A stretch of DNA of 64,000 nt from Fragilariopsis cylindrus CCMP1102 (taxonomy: Eukaryota > Bacillariophyta > Bacillariophyceae > Bacillariales > Bacillariaceae), in NCBI GenBank assembly GCA_900095095.1, contig FMBT01000327.1, positions 284,098 to 348,097 of the forward strand, read 5' to 3'. The position numbers and the translations under genes are program-made. Position 1 is the first letter of the stretch; every line of letters starts with the position of its first letter. Under the pieces are notes generated by a model. It did not search any database. It saw nothing but the letters and a program-made list of their open reading frames with translations, and was not told the origin of the DNA. Below, one piece after another: positions 17,871 to 28,305 of the stretch.

Positions 17871-20800
17871 ATGAGATTTCATCCGTTAGCGGTATCGGTC
17901 GTCGTAGGCGCATTGGCATCATCTTCGTTTTCTTCTTTTTCGACAGTGGTGTATGCCTTTGTGGTACCAACATCGTTATCCCAAACTACTGCACAACGGT
18001 ATCTAACAAAATCAAAAACAACGGCACGCTATTTGGGTGATGGTGGTTTTGGTGGTGATTCCACGTACCTGTCGTTAGATGACGATACCCCCACATCGTC
18101 GTCGTCGTCGTCGTCGTCATCATCACCATCACTATCGCCAACAACAAGGAGAAAACCAGAACCAAATGCACGTGTGCAAAATAGACGTGCCCAACTCGAA
18201 GCCGATCTAGCTGCTGCCGAAGAATCTAAAGCTCGTACAGCACAACAATTGTCAGAAGCGGAAGAATTTCGTTCAGCCTTAGCTGCACAAGAAGCAAAAG
18301 CTATTAAGGAAGCAGAAGCGTTAGATGCGAGACTGAAAGCCTTTGAAGAGAGACAAGCCAAAGCTGCTAAAACCGGTGGGAGCATTAAAATTTTTACCAC
18401 CATCGGTGAAATTGCAGGTACATTTACTGCAGTAATTGGTGCACGTGCCGTATTGGCAGAACGTAGTCAAAAAGTCGAGGAAGAACGTTTGCGAAGAGAA
18501 GAAGAACAACGGATAGCCGAAGAAAAAGCGGAGAAGCTAGCGAGACAACAGAACTCGAGGGAAAATGTGTTACCTATAGTAGTTGGTACGGTTGGGCTAG
18601 GTGCATTTGGAGCTTTCTTTGGTGGAGGCATTGGTGGTGGGGGAAGTGAATCCATCGTCAACAGCATGAGCAAGAATGCTCTACAGAACACCATGGGCAA
18701 CCAACAACAATCTGTAGGTCCTGACAACTCTCCAACTGTTGAAATGCCATACCTCGAGAAACAAATCGCTAAAGCAGAAACGAAATCAAAACAAAAAAGA
18801 ATATCGACAGGACCAAAATCGAAACGGACATTAGCACGAGAAGCCGCAGAAGAACAAAAGGCTATAGAAACAAGATTGGAGGCTCGTTTGGTACGTACAA
18901 AAATTATGATGTATTTATTATTTTTATCTCGCTCTGTAATCTTTATCTTTGGCGTATCTTATATTTCTAAAATTTCGACTTCCGGTATGACGAATTAACA
19001 TTGATTTTTCAAATCTATTCTAAAGGCTGATGCACCCGATCGAGAAGCAGCCGAAGTCGAGTCACAAGCTGCTGCAGAATCAGCTACTGCGGAGGAAATA
19101 AAGATCGAGGCAGAACGTAAAGCATTGCTAGAGAGACAGGAAGTAGAGCGCACAGTGGCCGAAGAAAAACTTGCTGCCGAACAAAAACTTGCTGCTGAAC
19201 AAAAACTTGCTGCCGAACAAAAACTTGCTACCGAACAAAAACTTGCTGCCGGACAAAAAGCCCTAGAAAAAAAACAGCGAATTGCAGCGGAAGAGAGAGC
19301 TCAGGCGGATAAACTTTCCACTGAAAATCGAATTAAAACAGAGAACATAGCTCGTAATAAAGCAGAAAAGGAAGCTAAACAAAAAGAGGAAGCTCAAAAT
19401 AATGCAGAAAAACTTGACGCCGTCAAACGGGAAGCCGTTGCCCTGTAAGTTTTGGTATATCACAAACCACCCTTCTTGTTTTTGAAATACTGTATACAAA
19501 AACCAACCAACAAATATACACAGTCGCTAGGTTGCTGTTCGAGACGCTCGTTTTGTTCCAATCCATTCATTCGTGCGAGATGTATGTGGCTTTATTACCT
19601 GACTTACCCTTCACCCGACATCTGGTTATTTTTCTCTCTACTTTTGTTCATAACATTTAATCTATATAACTGCATGGTGGTGTAGTGAGTTGTTAAAAGA
19701 ACAAAATGCTGAATCAAATGGTTATTTTCCAAAGGTACCGGCAGTGTCAGAAATGTTGTTTGGAGACAAAAAGCCATCACAGGTCACCGACAAAGGATTG
19801 TCAAATATTTTTAATGGAATCCCGATCGTTGTGGGAGGAGTTGCGTTAGCCGGGATAGCGGTAGCAGCGGCCATTATAGCCGCAAATGAGTCTCCATCTG
19901 TTAGTAGGTAAGTTCCGACAAGAAACGAATGAATCGACCCTTTGCACTGCGATTTAATTGCCAAAATTTATCTACCACTAGTTGATTCAATTAAAGAATA
20001 CTCTAACATTATATGATGACGTTATCTATTTTCCAGTACATTCAAGGTAACTGGGAAATCACCCAAAGATTATATGGAGGCACCTGGTGCTGATACTACA
20101 TCTGCACCTAAAAGTGCACCTGCACCTGCTCCACGAGGGACTGTTCGTATTCCACAACCTGAAGAGACTGTATCATCATCGTTACCTAGCCAAAGCAAAA
20201 ACACACTTCGGGATGAATTGTCCAAACAAAGGGCCAATATTAATCAACAAGCAGCAGAAAAATCGTCAATTGCTTCTAGTCCTTCGTCGGATTCTGCTAA
20301 TAGCTTCGCACCACCTCCGACCAGAAAATCGTTCTCGCCTTATGGAAATATGAAGCCTCGAGCGGCATCAAGCGATCCTCTCTCAGCTTCGATGACACCA
20401 ACAGTAACAGCTTCGAGCCCAGCATTCGCTGAGACTGACGCCTCCTCTTCTTCGTGGTCACCGTCACCGTCAACGTCGGATACCGCAGCTACCGGTGCGT
20501 TCTATCTCGAGGGTATGGGCAGTGGAGGACAATCAGATGTTCCTCTTCCTGCGAAGAATTCCTTCTCTCCCTTCGGAGGAAAAAAACCTACATCGATCAT
20601 GAATGATCCATTGTCTTCTAATACAGCTTCACAAGATTTGATGGGTGGCGGCGGCAACATCAGCAATCCAGTAGTTCAGTCATCTCCTGTATCCCCCCAG
20701 CCATCTCTTCCTGAACCCGACTCTTCCGGTCCAGTATCGTTATTGCTTAATGGATCTTATATGGATACAATCGGAGCGGGGTCATCCTCTGCAGCTCCTA

Positions 20801-21447
20801 AAAGGTCGTTCTCTCCATATGGAAGTTCCAAGCCTGTGGCTGCTAAGAGTGACTCACTTTATTCTGCTCCAGCTTCACAGATTACAGAAACACAGGTACC
20901 GGTGCCAACAAAGGTAACTGAGTCTACATATACTCCATCCAATGAATTTGACACAAGCGATATTGGAGGAGTAGGACCGATCGCTTCTACTCCAGGAAAA
21001 ATTTATTCTCCTTTTCAAAGGTCCAAGCCAGTAGCTGCTACAAATGACTCTTTGTATTCTGCTCCATCCGTACAACGTATAGAGAATGAAAGTAATAATT
21101 ATGATATTCCAGATATCGAGTCATCCTACACAGCTCCCGACTCGTCATCGATCGCACCCAACGTATCTCCGCCACGTAAAAGCTATTCGCCCTTCGGTGA
21201 CGCCAAGCCCGTTGCTGCTGGTAGCGATTCGTTGTATTCTGCTCCCGGTGGTGGAACAGAAGAATCTTCGACTTCGACCATGCCTTATGCGGCAAGCGGT
21301 CTTGACGACACATCAACTGTCTTTCCAGAAACTACTGCTTTCCGAGCGACTGCTGCTGTTAAAAAGTCTTTTTCTCCGTTTGGCTCTAAACCTGCAGCAC
21401 CTAGCAAATCCAACAATACTGGCGGTGGATACTTGGATGAACTTTAG
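17871..21447 (+). CDS. plastid-targeted coiled-coil membrane protein with FSPFG-KP repeats (1023 aa, 4 exons)
   Basis: Exons 17871-18890, 19026-19444, 19686-19907 and 20037-21447 all have GT-AG borders and join in frame (1024 codons including the stop). The signal peptide ends VYA-FVVP, a textbook diatom plastid junction. Parts in order: Ser-rich linker; charged coiled coil (about 100-165); hydrophobic helix 172-196; coiled coil; Gly-rich hydrophobic helix 233-254; MPYLEKQI motif (about 290), shared with the neighbouring cluster genes; coiled coil with KLAAEQ repeats; third hydrophobic helix 523-548; then a disordered tail with six (K)SFSPFG..KP....DSLYSA motifs, ending GGGYLDEL. No frame break is seen. 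I infer a membrane-anchored scaffold presenting a repeated peptide. Function is not known. Confidence 0.85.
19165..19258 (+). repeat. 18-bp coding repeat (KLAAEQ), about five copies
   Basis: AAACTTGCTGCCGAACAA units in tandem extend the coiled coil of exon 2 by six residues each. Confidence 0.9.
20320..21405 (+). repeat. FSPFG..KP..(D)SLYSA motif, six spaced copies
   Basis: Copies start near 20325, 20564, 20803, 20995, 21175 and 21361, separated by 180 to 240 bp of non-repetitive Ser/Pro/Thr-rich linker. The core is [KG]-x-[FY]-[SP]-P-[FY]-G followed by a KP and a downstream DSLYSAP. Regularly spaced short motifs in a disordered tail are typical of multivalent binding proteins. Confidence 0.85.
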
Positions 21448-23212
21448 ATAAAGTAAGAAAACTAAACGCAGAAGGACGAGGTATACTGATCGTGATGATG
21501 ATTATGTTATCAAAATCCCATTTAACTCTCTCCCTTACACACCGTAGCTTTCCATCGACACCATACCGCGCACACATACACACACATACACATAGATATG
21601 CCTAAATAGTCCAAAGAAGCTTTGTTGGGTGCTAGCTAGTGTACCATTCGACGGACTAGTATCTGAAGTAGTTATTCTCAAGATGTAGTAACAGAACAAT
21701 CCCCGATCCTCGAAATTCAATTTGTAAAGAAATAATTCGCTAATAATATACAAAATTTATCCCTACAACTAAAAGCTGGTATCAGAATATCGTCTTAAAA
21801 TATTTTATACTAATTATACATGGCAGGAGCGATCGCCGAATACCAGCACAAACTTCCAAACATATTCCTTCCGGCCGTCAACTCCCAGATTCGAATAGGT
21901 TCCTCTCCATTTCATCCTCCTATCCCATTCAACTAAAACAATATCAACATGGTTCCAATTATTAGGAGAACCTGCAAAACAACAGCATTCTATATAATTT
22001 ATTGTTGTTGTCACTTTTTCTGTCCATTTTTTGGAGATTTTTCCAGAGCCAGTGTGCATAGAAATAAGTATCTCTTAGATCCTAATATTCTAACTAGCTT
22101 TAGTAAAATGCTTCCCATACATTTCTAAAATAACTTATTTAATCCCTTCCCGAGTTTCAAAGTTCTTGGAGGATCAACAATAAGTCAATGTCATATTTAG
22201 GATGATGATGATGATGATGTTTAGGAATTTATACAACAAATACTGACGATGGCTCATTTTGCTCTCTCCAAGAGCAATGTTATTTGGTAAAGTAATGTAA
22301 ATTATCCTCCTTGGTTGCTGTTGTTGTTCAACGTTAGCTTAGCCTAGTCATTTGTTCTAGCATCATCTACTACTGGATTAAGAACTATTTCATTGGGGTA
22401 TTTTTAACCTCCACATCAACATCAACCTCAACTTCAACTTCATCTTCACCCTTATTTTCATCGAATGGGAAACAATCACACACCCCTGCTGTCAACTTTG
22501 CCAGCATCTCAAGATAAGAAGAAGTGCAACAAGCACTGATCACAAGATGTGGTAGACATATTTCTCTTTCTCTCTCACTCTTCAACATGAAAGAAAGATA
22601 TATAGCGAGCTAGCATAGCTAATACGAGTACTATGAAAAGTTCGCGGTTATCAAAGGGAAACCAAATCGATTTGTGGACTGATTTTGTTGATACTCCGCG
22701 AAAAAAAAACGCCTATCGATATCGGTTGATTAATTTGTCCACATATCTTGCTTTAAGGCCTTAATGTAAGGCCTTAAACACGTGTTAAATTGTTTCAAAC
22801 TTCCAACTTCCGATAAAAAATCTGGACTTGCAGTTGTTTTTGAAATCCTTCATCTTCTTCGCCGACAAAAACAGAAGATCGAAAAATGCCGATGAATCTT
22901 TGTTCAGGAGTAATAAATTTTTTTTATGACCCCTATCTTTGTTCTGGTACTGAAAGATGTTTTGCTCGAAGTTTTACTACCATGACATAATACTAATACT
23001 ATATATTTAAATATTGTATTTATTATAATCGTCGAAGAAGAGGTAAGACAAAAGCTAGGCAGAATGGTATTAAGAAAACAAGATACGAGTACCATCTTTT
23101 GTTCCTGTAACGATATTGTTGACTAACAAAATCCCGTCCCATCTCTGCTTCTGTCTTCTTTGCAATTTTGGTTTTGGTGTTCAGATTTCAGATCAAAATC
23201 ATATCAATCATC
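21448..23212. other. intergenic region with a palindrome and two doubtful small ORFs
   Basis: 1.77 kb. Two minus-strand ATG frames exist: 21814-22059 (81 aa, with NNWNHVDIVLVEWDRR) and 22385-22588 (67 aa, ending in acidic VEV repeats). Neither has a recognised domain or a partner exon, so I do not call them as genes. A GATGAT run lies near 22200. The promoter of the oxygenase gene is at the right end. Confidence 0.45.
22752..22778. promoter_or_regulatory. perfect 12-bp inverted repeat with 3-bp spacer, followed by CACGTG
   Basis: TTTAAGGCCTTA-ATG-TAAGGCCTTAAA is a perfect inverted repeat whose arms are themselves nearly palindromic. A CACGTG (E/G-box core) follows at 22780-22785. The cluster is about 430 bp upstream of the gene at 23213. 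Confidence 0.55.
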
Positions 23213-25507
23213 ATGAAGTGTTCAACCTTAGCTCTTTCTACTGTCCTCTTATCTTCCAACGTCGCTGCTAGCAGTAGCAGCTCGGAGGTCTTTAATCCAC
23301 ATCGGATTGACTATGAAGATCTTCTCCATGATCGTTTCTCCTTGTTGGATGCTCTCGAAGATTCCTCTGGAATTGTTTCGATGACCAACCTCCCGGAGGA
23401 TTTCGCTTCGATTAAGAAAGATGTAATGACTCATCTCCATTCTTGTTTGTTGGAACAAGAAGACGAAGATGGCACATTTGCAGAAGAATCCTTTCCGGAT
23501 GGGACTGTTCGTCGTACGTTCGCAACAGCGACTACCGTTGAGGAAGGACCATTACCTTTGAAACTAAATAACAGTAATGCTTGTCGATCCTTCGAAAAAA
23601 AATTAGAACGTTTTCGATCGATTGCAAACAAGGCTACCAATAGATTCGCCAGTGCCTTATCTCGTGAAATGGAACCCACTTTGTCGAAGCCACTGTTGAA
23701 CAAGAAGAATAATCCTGTTTCGTTTTACGATACCATCGAAGACCTCGTATCAAATGGAGAAGTGTTGGAGCATTTTCATTCATACCAAAAGATTGGTAAA
23801 AACTCTGACAAAACTTGGTTAGGCGAGGTGTATGATGAGAAGAAAAAGATGAATACGATAGATCTTCACGCTGATCAAGGTTCTTCATTGCATTTACTCC
23901 AGGATTGATGATTTCGCCCAACGATGAAAATGCTGCTGTCTCTTCGTCAGAGGGATTTTACATCGTAGAAGAAGGGTCTGATTCTCGCAACAACCCCATT
24001 CACGTTGATTTCAACGTTGATACTGATGATCTAGTTTTTATGTTGGGTGATGGTGTGAATCAATAGTAAGTCTAATTGTTTTTCCACAAACTTTTCTTCA
24101 ACGGATTTTTTCTACTCTTTCTTGTTTTGATCCTTCCGACTCAAGCTTTCCGTTGTTATCTTTTCTCTGTAAAGCATCAACAATCGGCTCAATGGTAGCG
24201 ATCGCCGCCGTCTCCGTGCAACGCCTCATGCGGTATCTTTGAAGTATCACGATGAATCTCTCGCAAGGGTTTGGTACGGAAGGATGGTGTTGCCTCCAAA
24301 TGATGCTCTCGTTACTACCACAGAAACACAGACCACGTTGACTTACGGAGATGTTCGTCGTCGATTGGTAGAAACTCCCGATGAGTACATTCCTGCTGGT
24401 TTAGGATGCTCCTCGCCAACCATGAGAGCCCTACAACACAACAGCGAGGAATCATCGGCGTGCGCAAAAGGAAGTCTACTCTGTTGGGCACGTTGTATGG
24501 AGTTATCGGAATACGATATCACAGAAGAAATGTGTGAGGAACAAAATCTTGGATTGAAATGTATCAACCCACGGGGACAATTCACAACTGGAGAATCCCA
24601 TGGAGATTACTGGCCAGCTTGTACCAACACCACTAAGGAAAGCGCACCGTATCCCGAAATCCCGCAAAAAGACGAAGAAGTTTGTTCATCCGACGCTTGG
24701 GAAACCTTCATGGCGGCTGGTACTGATGGTGTGACCTATGATCATTCCTTCGATTTAACTAATGAAAAGAACTCTGGAGCCGCCTTCCAATGGTCGGTCG
24801 TGGATGAAGATAAGGGAATTGTGAGAGGCCGTATTGTCTTCGGCGACATTTTCGGATGGTTGTCGACTGGATTTGCCAATCCCCTTGGTAAGCACAACGG
24901 TATGAACGATGGAAACATCTTGATGGCCCTACCCGGTGGCAACTACACCGCACTGTATGGTTTGACTGTGCCAGGATTGACTAACAACGATAGCGACGAA
25001 ATTTCCGTTGCACTTGCAAAGAAGAGGTCTTCGGCGATTGTAACGGAATCCAATCCTGAAGGCTCTACAGTTTACGAATACCACATCGACCCCGACGGTT
25101 CGTCTTTTCGTCATTGGTCGGAACCTGTAGGAACCGGCAATGACAACGCGAACGTGATTGTAAATGATTGTTTCACTGCAATGACTTTTGAAACCGATAA
25201 CATTGATGGCAAATATTTTAATGTGAGCGGAATTGATGAAATGATGTGGGCTGGCAACTCCAAAGATTATCATGTCGGGTACCACGGTCGAGGTAACCGT
25301 GCTAGATTCTCTATTAACTGGGAAACCGGTGAGGGGACTTTCTGGACCGAAGAAGAAGAATTGATTGAGATTGATCATGGTGGTGATGAGCATGATCACG
25401 ATCACGAGGATAGTGGAGCCGATGAAACCCATCGTATGGGATCATTCTCGATCTTGGCTGCCACCGCAACTACTCTGTTGGCTCTGAACGGAATTGCGTC
25501 GTTGTAA
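23213..25507 (+). CDS. secreted 2OG-Fe(II) oxygenase-like/DOMON-like protein, one frame break
   Basis: Exons 23213-24065 and 24175-25507 (GTAAGT...AAAG) join as VNQ-Y-INNRL. The ATG at 23213 starts a signal peptide without the Ala-Phe motif. The first half resembles isopenicillin-N-synthase-type dioxygenases: an HAD pair, a GD.V turn, RATPHAV supplying the distal His, and a nearby Arg. The middle is Cys-rich (LLCWARCMEL). The second half, FQWSVVDEDKGIVRGRI with GWLSTGF, fits a DOMON-type beta sandwich. A His/Asp-rich stretch and a hydrophobic end suggest a GPI signal or a tail anchor. At about 23879-23882 one base is missing (GGTT); restoring frame continues with FIAFTPGLMISP, and the total becomes 729 codons. 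I infer an extracellular or ER-lumen oxidase; the substrate is unknown. Confidence 0.7.
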
Positions 25508-26013
25508 TAGTTTTGGTCGGTGACACCCTTAAAATATTAATAATTTAGTGCAGTAAGTAATTCTACATATTAAAATGGAAAATATAACTCCGTGTGCTGT
25601 CTGCGAGTGAGTTACAGATACGGGAGTGAGTGGCGGGTCGACGTTGAATTGAAGGCTTTCTAGGCGGTGATGAGGAAATGGCAGCTACTACTATAATAAA
25701 TGATTAGTTATATTATAAAAAGAAAAATATTTGTTAAAATTTGACTAGATTTGTTTTTGTCTCGTGCAGATATAGTTTGACTACGTTGTATATGCATGGT
25801 ATTAGTTGCATTACCACAAAAGCACATGTTCCATTTCAAATTAGTGAATACCTAAGGTATGTGATGAATCAATGCAATTGATATTTTATTATTATTTTTA
25901 TTTATTATATATTTTTAAGTTAATTCTATTGTTACTGAATGAATCGAATCCTCCCGTACGTTCATTGATTATTACTATCATTATTGCTCAAATCGGATCT
26001 TTATTTATCCATC
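25508..26013. other. intergenic between convergent genes
   Basis: 506 bp of AT-rich 3' flanking sequence. No gene or repeat that I can support. Confidence 0.5.
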
Positions 26014-27703
26014 TTACATAAAATCTTTGTCTAAAAAGAAATTGGAATCCCGTTTTTTACCATGACCACCGGCTTCCAAAGGAGGAGGCGTTGTTGTTGA
26101 CGAAGACGAACGAAGCATACCACCCATTGCTTTTGCGGCACCACCAACACCACGAAGATTTATACTACTATTATTATTATTACCATTGCCGTCAAATCCA
26201 CCAATAGCATCACCATTATGACCACCAGATAATTCAAATAATGGCCTGTCACCAGGTTTTTCAATATCCCATGGTGCACAAATTGCAGAAAATGGAAATT
26301 CCATAGTAGATGAATTAACGATACGTACAACACCATTAGAATTTCCTGGTGTTTCAACAATACAATAAAATGGTCGGACACTACCCTCTTCACTATATAC
26401 CTCCATAACTTGTTTGACATTATTTGGTCCCTGTAATAATTCAATCCGACAATTTAATGGTCGGCCTTCACTTGATAAGAAAATTTGTACAGACTGGACG
26501 TCTGGTTCAAATCGTTCTGTAATGACAGCACCACCCTGACACATTTTTGGTCTTGTTGTTTCAGTACGTTTCATTTTTTCTTTTGTTTCTGGATCGTCCA
26601 TACCAACTTTGCCACCCTCTAATACAGCCTGTATTGGATATTCTAATGTATTCGTATTACGGATTGAAATTGAATTCTGTCCATATGGTGTTGGGAAAAA
26701 GCATTGGAATGGACGTTCTCTTCCATCTTCGACATATACAGCAACCTTCATGGGAACATTGTCTGGTCCCTGCCACAAATCGACTGTTTGTTAGTAGTAA
26801 TATTTTGATTCATTCATACACGTAGTGAGGAAACATAATTAATATATATACAAAGCGAGAGAGGCGTTCCCGAATAATTTTTCAATTTATAACAATTAAA
26901 AAAATAAAAATAAAGTGTAAGATAATGATAATGATGATGAAAGTATTGAAAATAATAGAGTCATACAAATAGAATAGATTTATGAACGAATACACGATAT
27001 TATACATACCATTGGCATTCATTGGTCGACCATCAGTTTTCATATGTACTTGGACCATATCCATTTTATGTTGATGTGCAAAGGACCATGTCCTTAAAGA
27101 ACCACCTTGAATATCAACAGCTTTATTACGTTCCCATACCGATTGTTGTTCTTCTTTTTCTTTATCATCATCACCAGTATCGACCGTTGGAGGAGGAGCT
27201 GTCACTTGAGCTTTTGCTTTAGGATCAGCAAGCGCAATTTTTGTATTTTCATCAGGCCGAGCAATAACTGGTGGTGCAATAGCTACATCTGCATTTTTTT
27301 CAATTGTACGTACTAGTTGTACATCATCTATTTTACGTTCAAGTTCTTCAAGTTTTTGTCGTAGAAGTTTGTTTTCTAATTCAATTGGATTTTCTTTTGG
27401 AGTTTCAACAGCACTTTCAGCTGCAGGAGCAGCAGGTTCAGCAGGTGGTCGAGCCATAGGAGGTGGTTTGGGTAGTTGAACTGCATTATCCTGTGAAACA
27501 GATGACGTCGATGATGACTCGGCGAACATTTCATTTTCAACATATACACCACCATTGCTATCTTTGGAAGCATGAATTCTTGTACTACTTGAAGAAGTAG
27601 TAAGCGACGGCGATGATCGTACTCCTAAGGAAAAGGCGTCACACACTGTTCTTGATGACAGTAGCAGAGCCATCATCATCTCTTTATTACCATTCATCTT
27701 CAT
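26014..27703 (-). CDS. plastid-targeted protein with an internally repeated GRP-GP(D/N)N domain (487 aa, 2 exons)
   Basis: Exons 27703-27010 and 26783-26014 (GTATGT...CAG) join in frame as NAN-V-DLWQ. The signal peptide ends CDA-FSLG, a diatom plastid junction. A Pro/Ala-rich linker and a short coiled coil (ELENKLLRQKLEELERKI) precede two copies of a domain of about 95 residues. The pattern is V.(V/I)......(G/D)GRP(M/L)N...(D/E)L.QGP(D/N)NV, YVEDG.ERPF or YSEEGSVRPF, then IRNTNTLEYPI or IVNSSTMEFPF. The tail is Gly/Asn-rich and ends DKDFM. The domain duplication is clear from the sequence. I recall similar unnamed diatom plastid proteins but cannot give a function. Confidence 0.8.
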
Positions 27704-28305
27704 ATTATTCGTATTCTTCTTGGCTTGTCTTGACAGCGTAGAATATGAGTGTGCTTCTTTTTTCGGTGTACCGTAGTTATTTTATATCTTGTCAATCAAT
27801 GCACTAATAGCAATGGTCGATGACTAAAAAAAATTGTTCTGTTGAGATATCGTCTCTCGACTCGACCGTGACATCAAAAAAAACTAGCGATCGTGTACGT
27901 CATACTTTTACTAAGTACTTCAAGTATGAGTACGTCACATAAAAGACTAACTTATGTCCTAGAAGCCTGGCCCCTGTAATGAAAATAAAATGTTAATGGC
28001 GAACAGACGTTACATACCGTTAAACGGTCATCTCATTTTAGCGAAATATGACACCCACTAGGTTCACTGAATTTAGGTAAAACATCATACCGTTTGCGCA
28101 ACACCAACATCTGATACAGTAGCATCAACATCAATCAGAAAACAATTCGATTAGCAAATTGAATTAGCTCGTTCGCTAGTACTTTTACTGGAACACCCCA
28201 AAGGAGCAAAACACAAATAAACAAAAAGTATATTAAACCGAATTAAGAATTGAAATAAAAACGACAAAATTAAGAAGAGGAAGTTGAACGTATTTGATTC
28301 AGATC
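27704..28305. promoter_or_regulatory. divergent promoter region with two TACGTCA sites
   Basis: 602 bp between start codons at 27703(-) and 28306(+). TACGTCAT at 27896-27903 and TACGTCAC at 27931-27938 are ACGTCA-type bZIP half-sites 35 bp apart, nearer to the plastid gene on the minus strand (about 190-235 bp upstream). Confidence 0.45.

Noticed and set aside
21814-22059. 81-codon minus-strand ORF with NNWNHVDIVLVEW
   Set aside because: It is the least implausible of the intergenic frames but has no domain, no splice partner and low-complexity surroundings. Listed only in the intergenic note.
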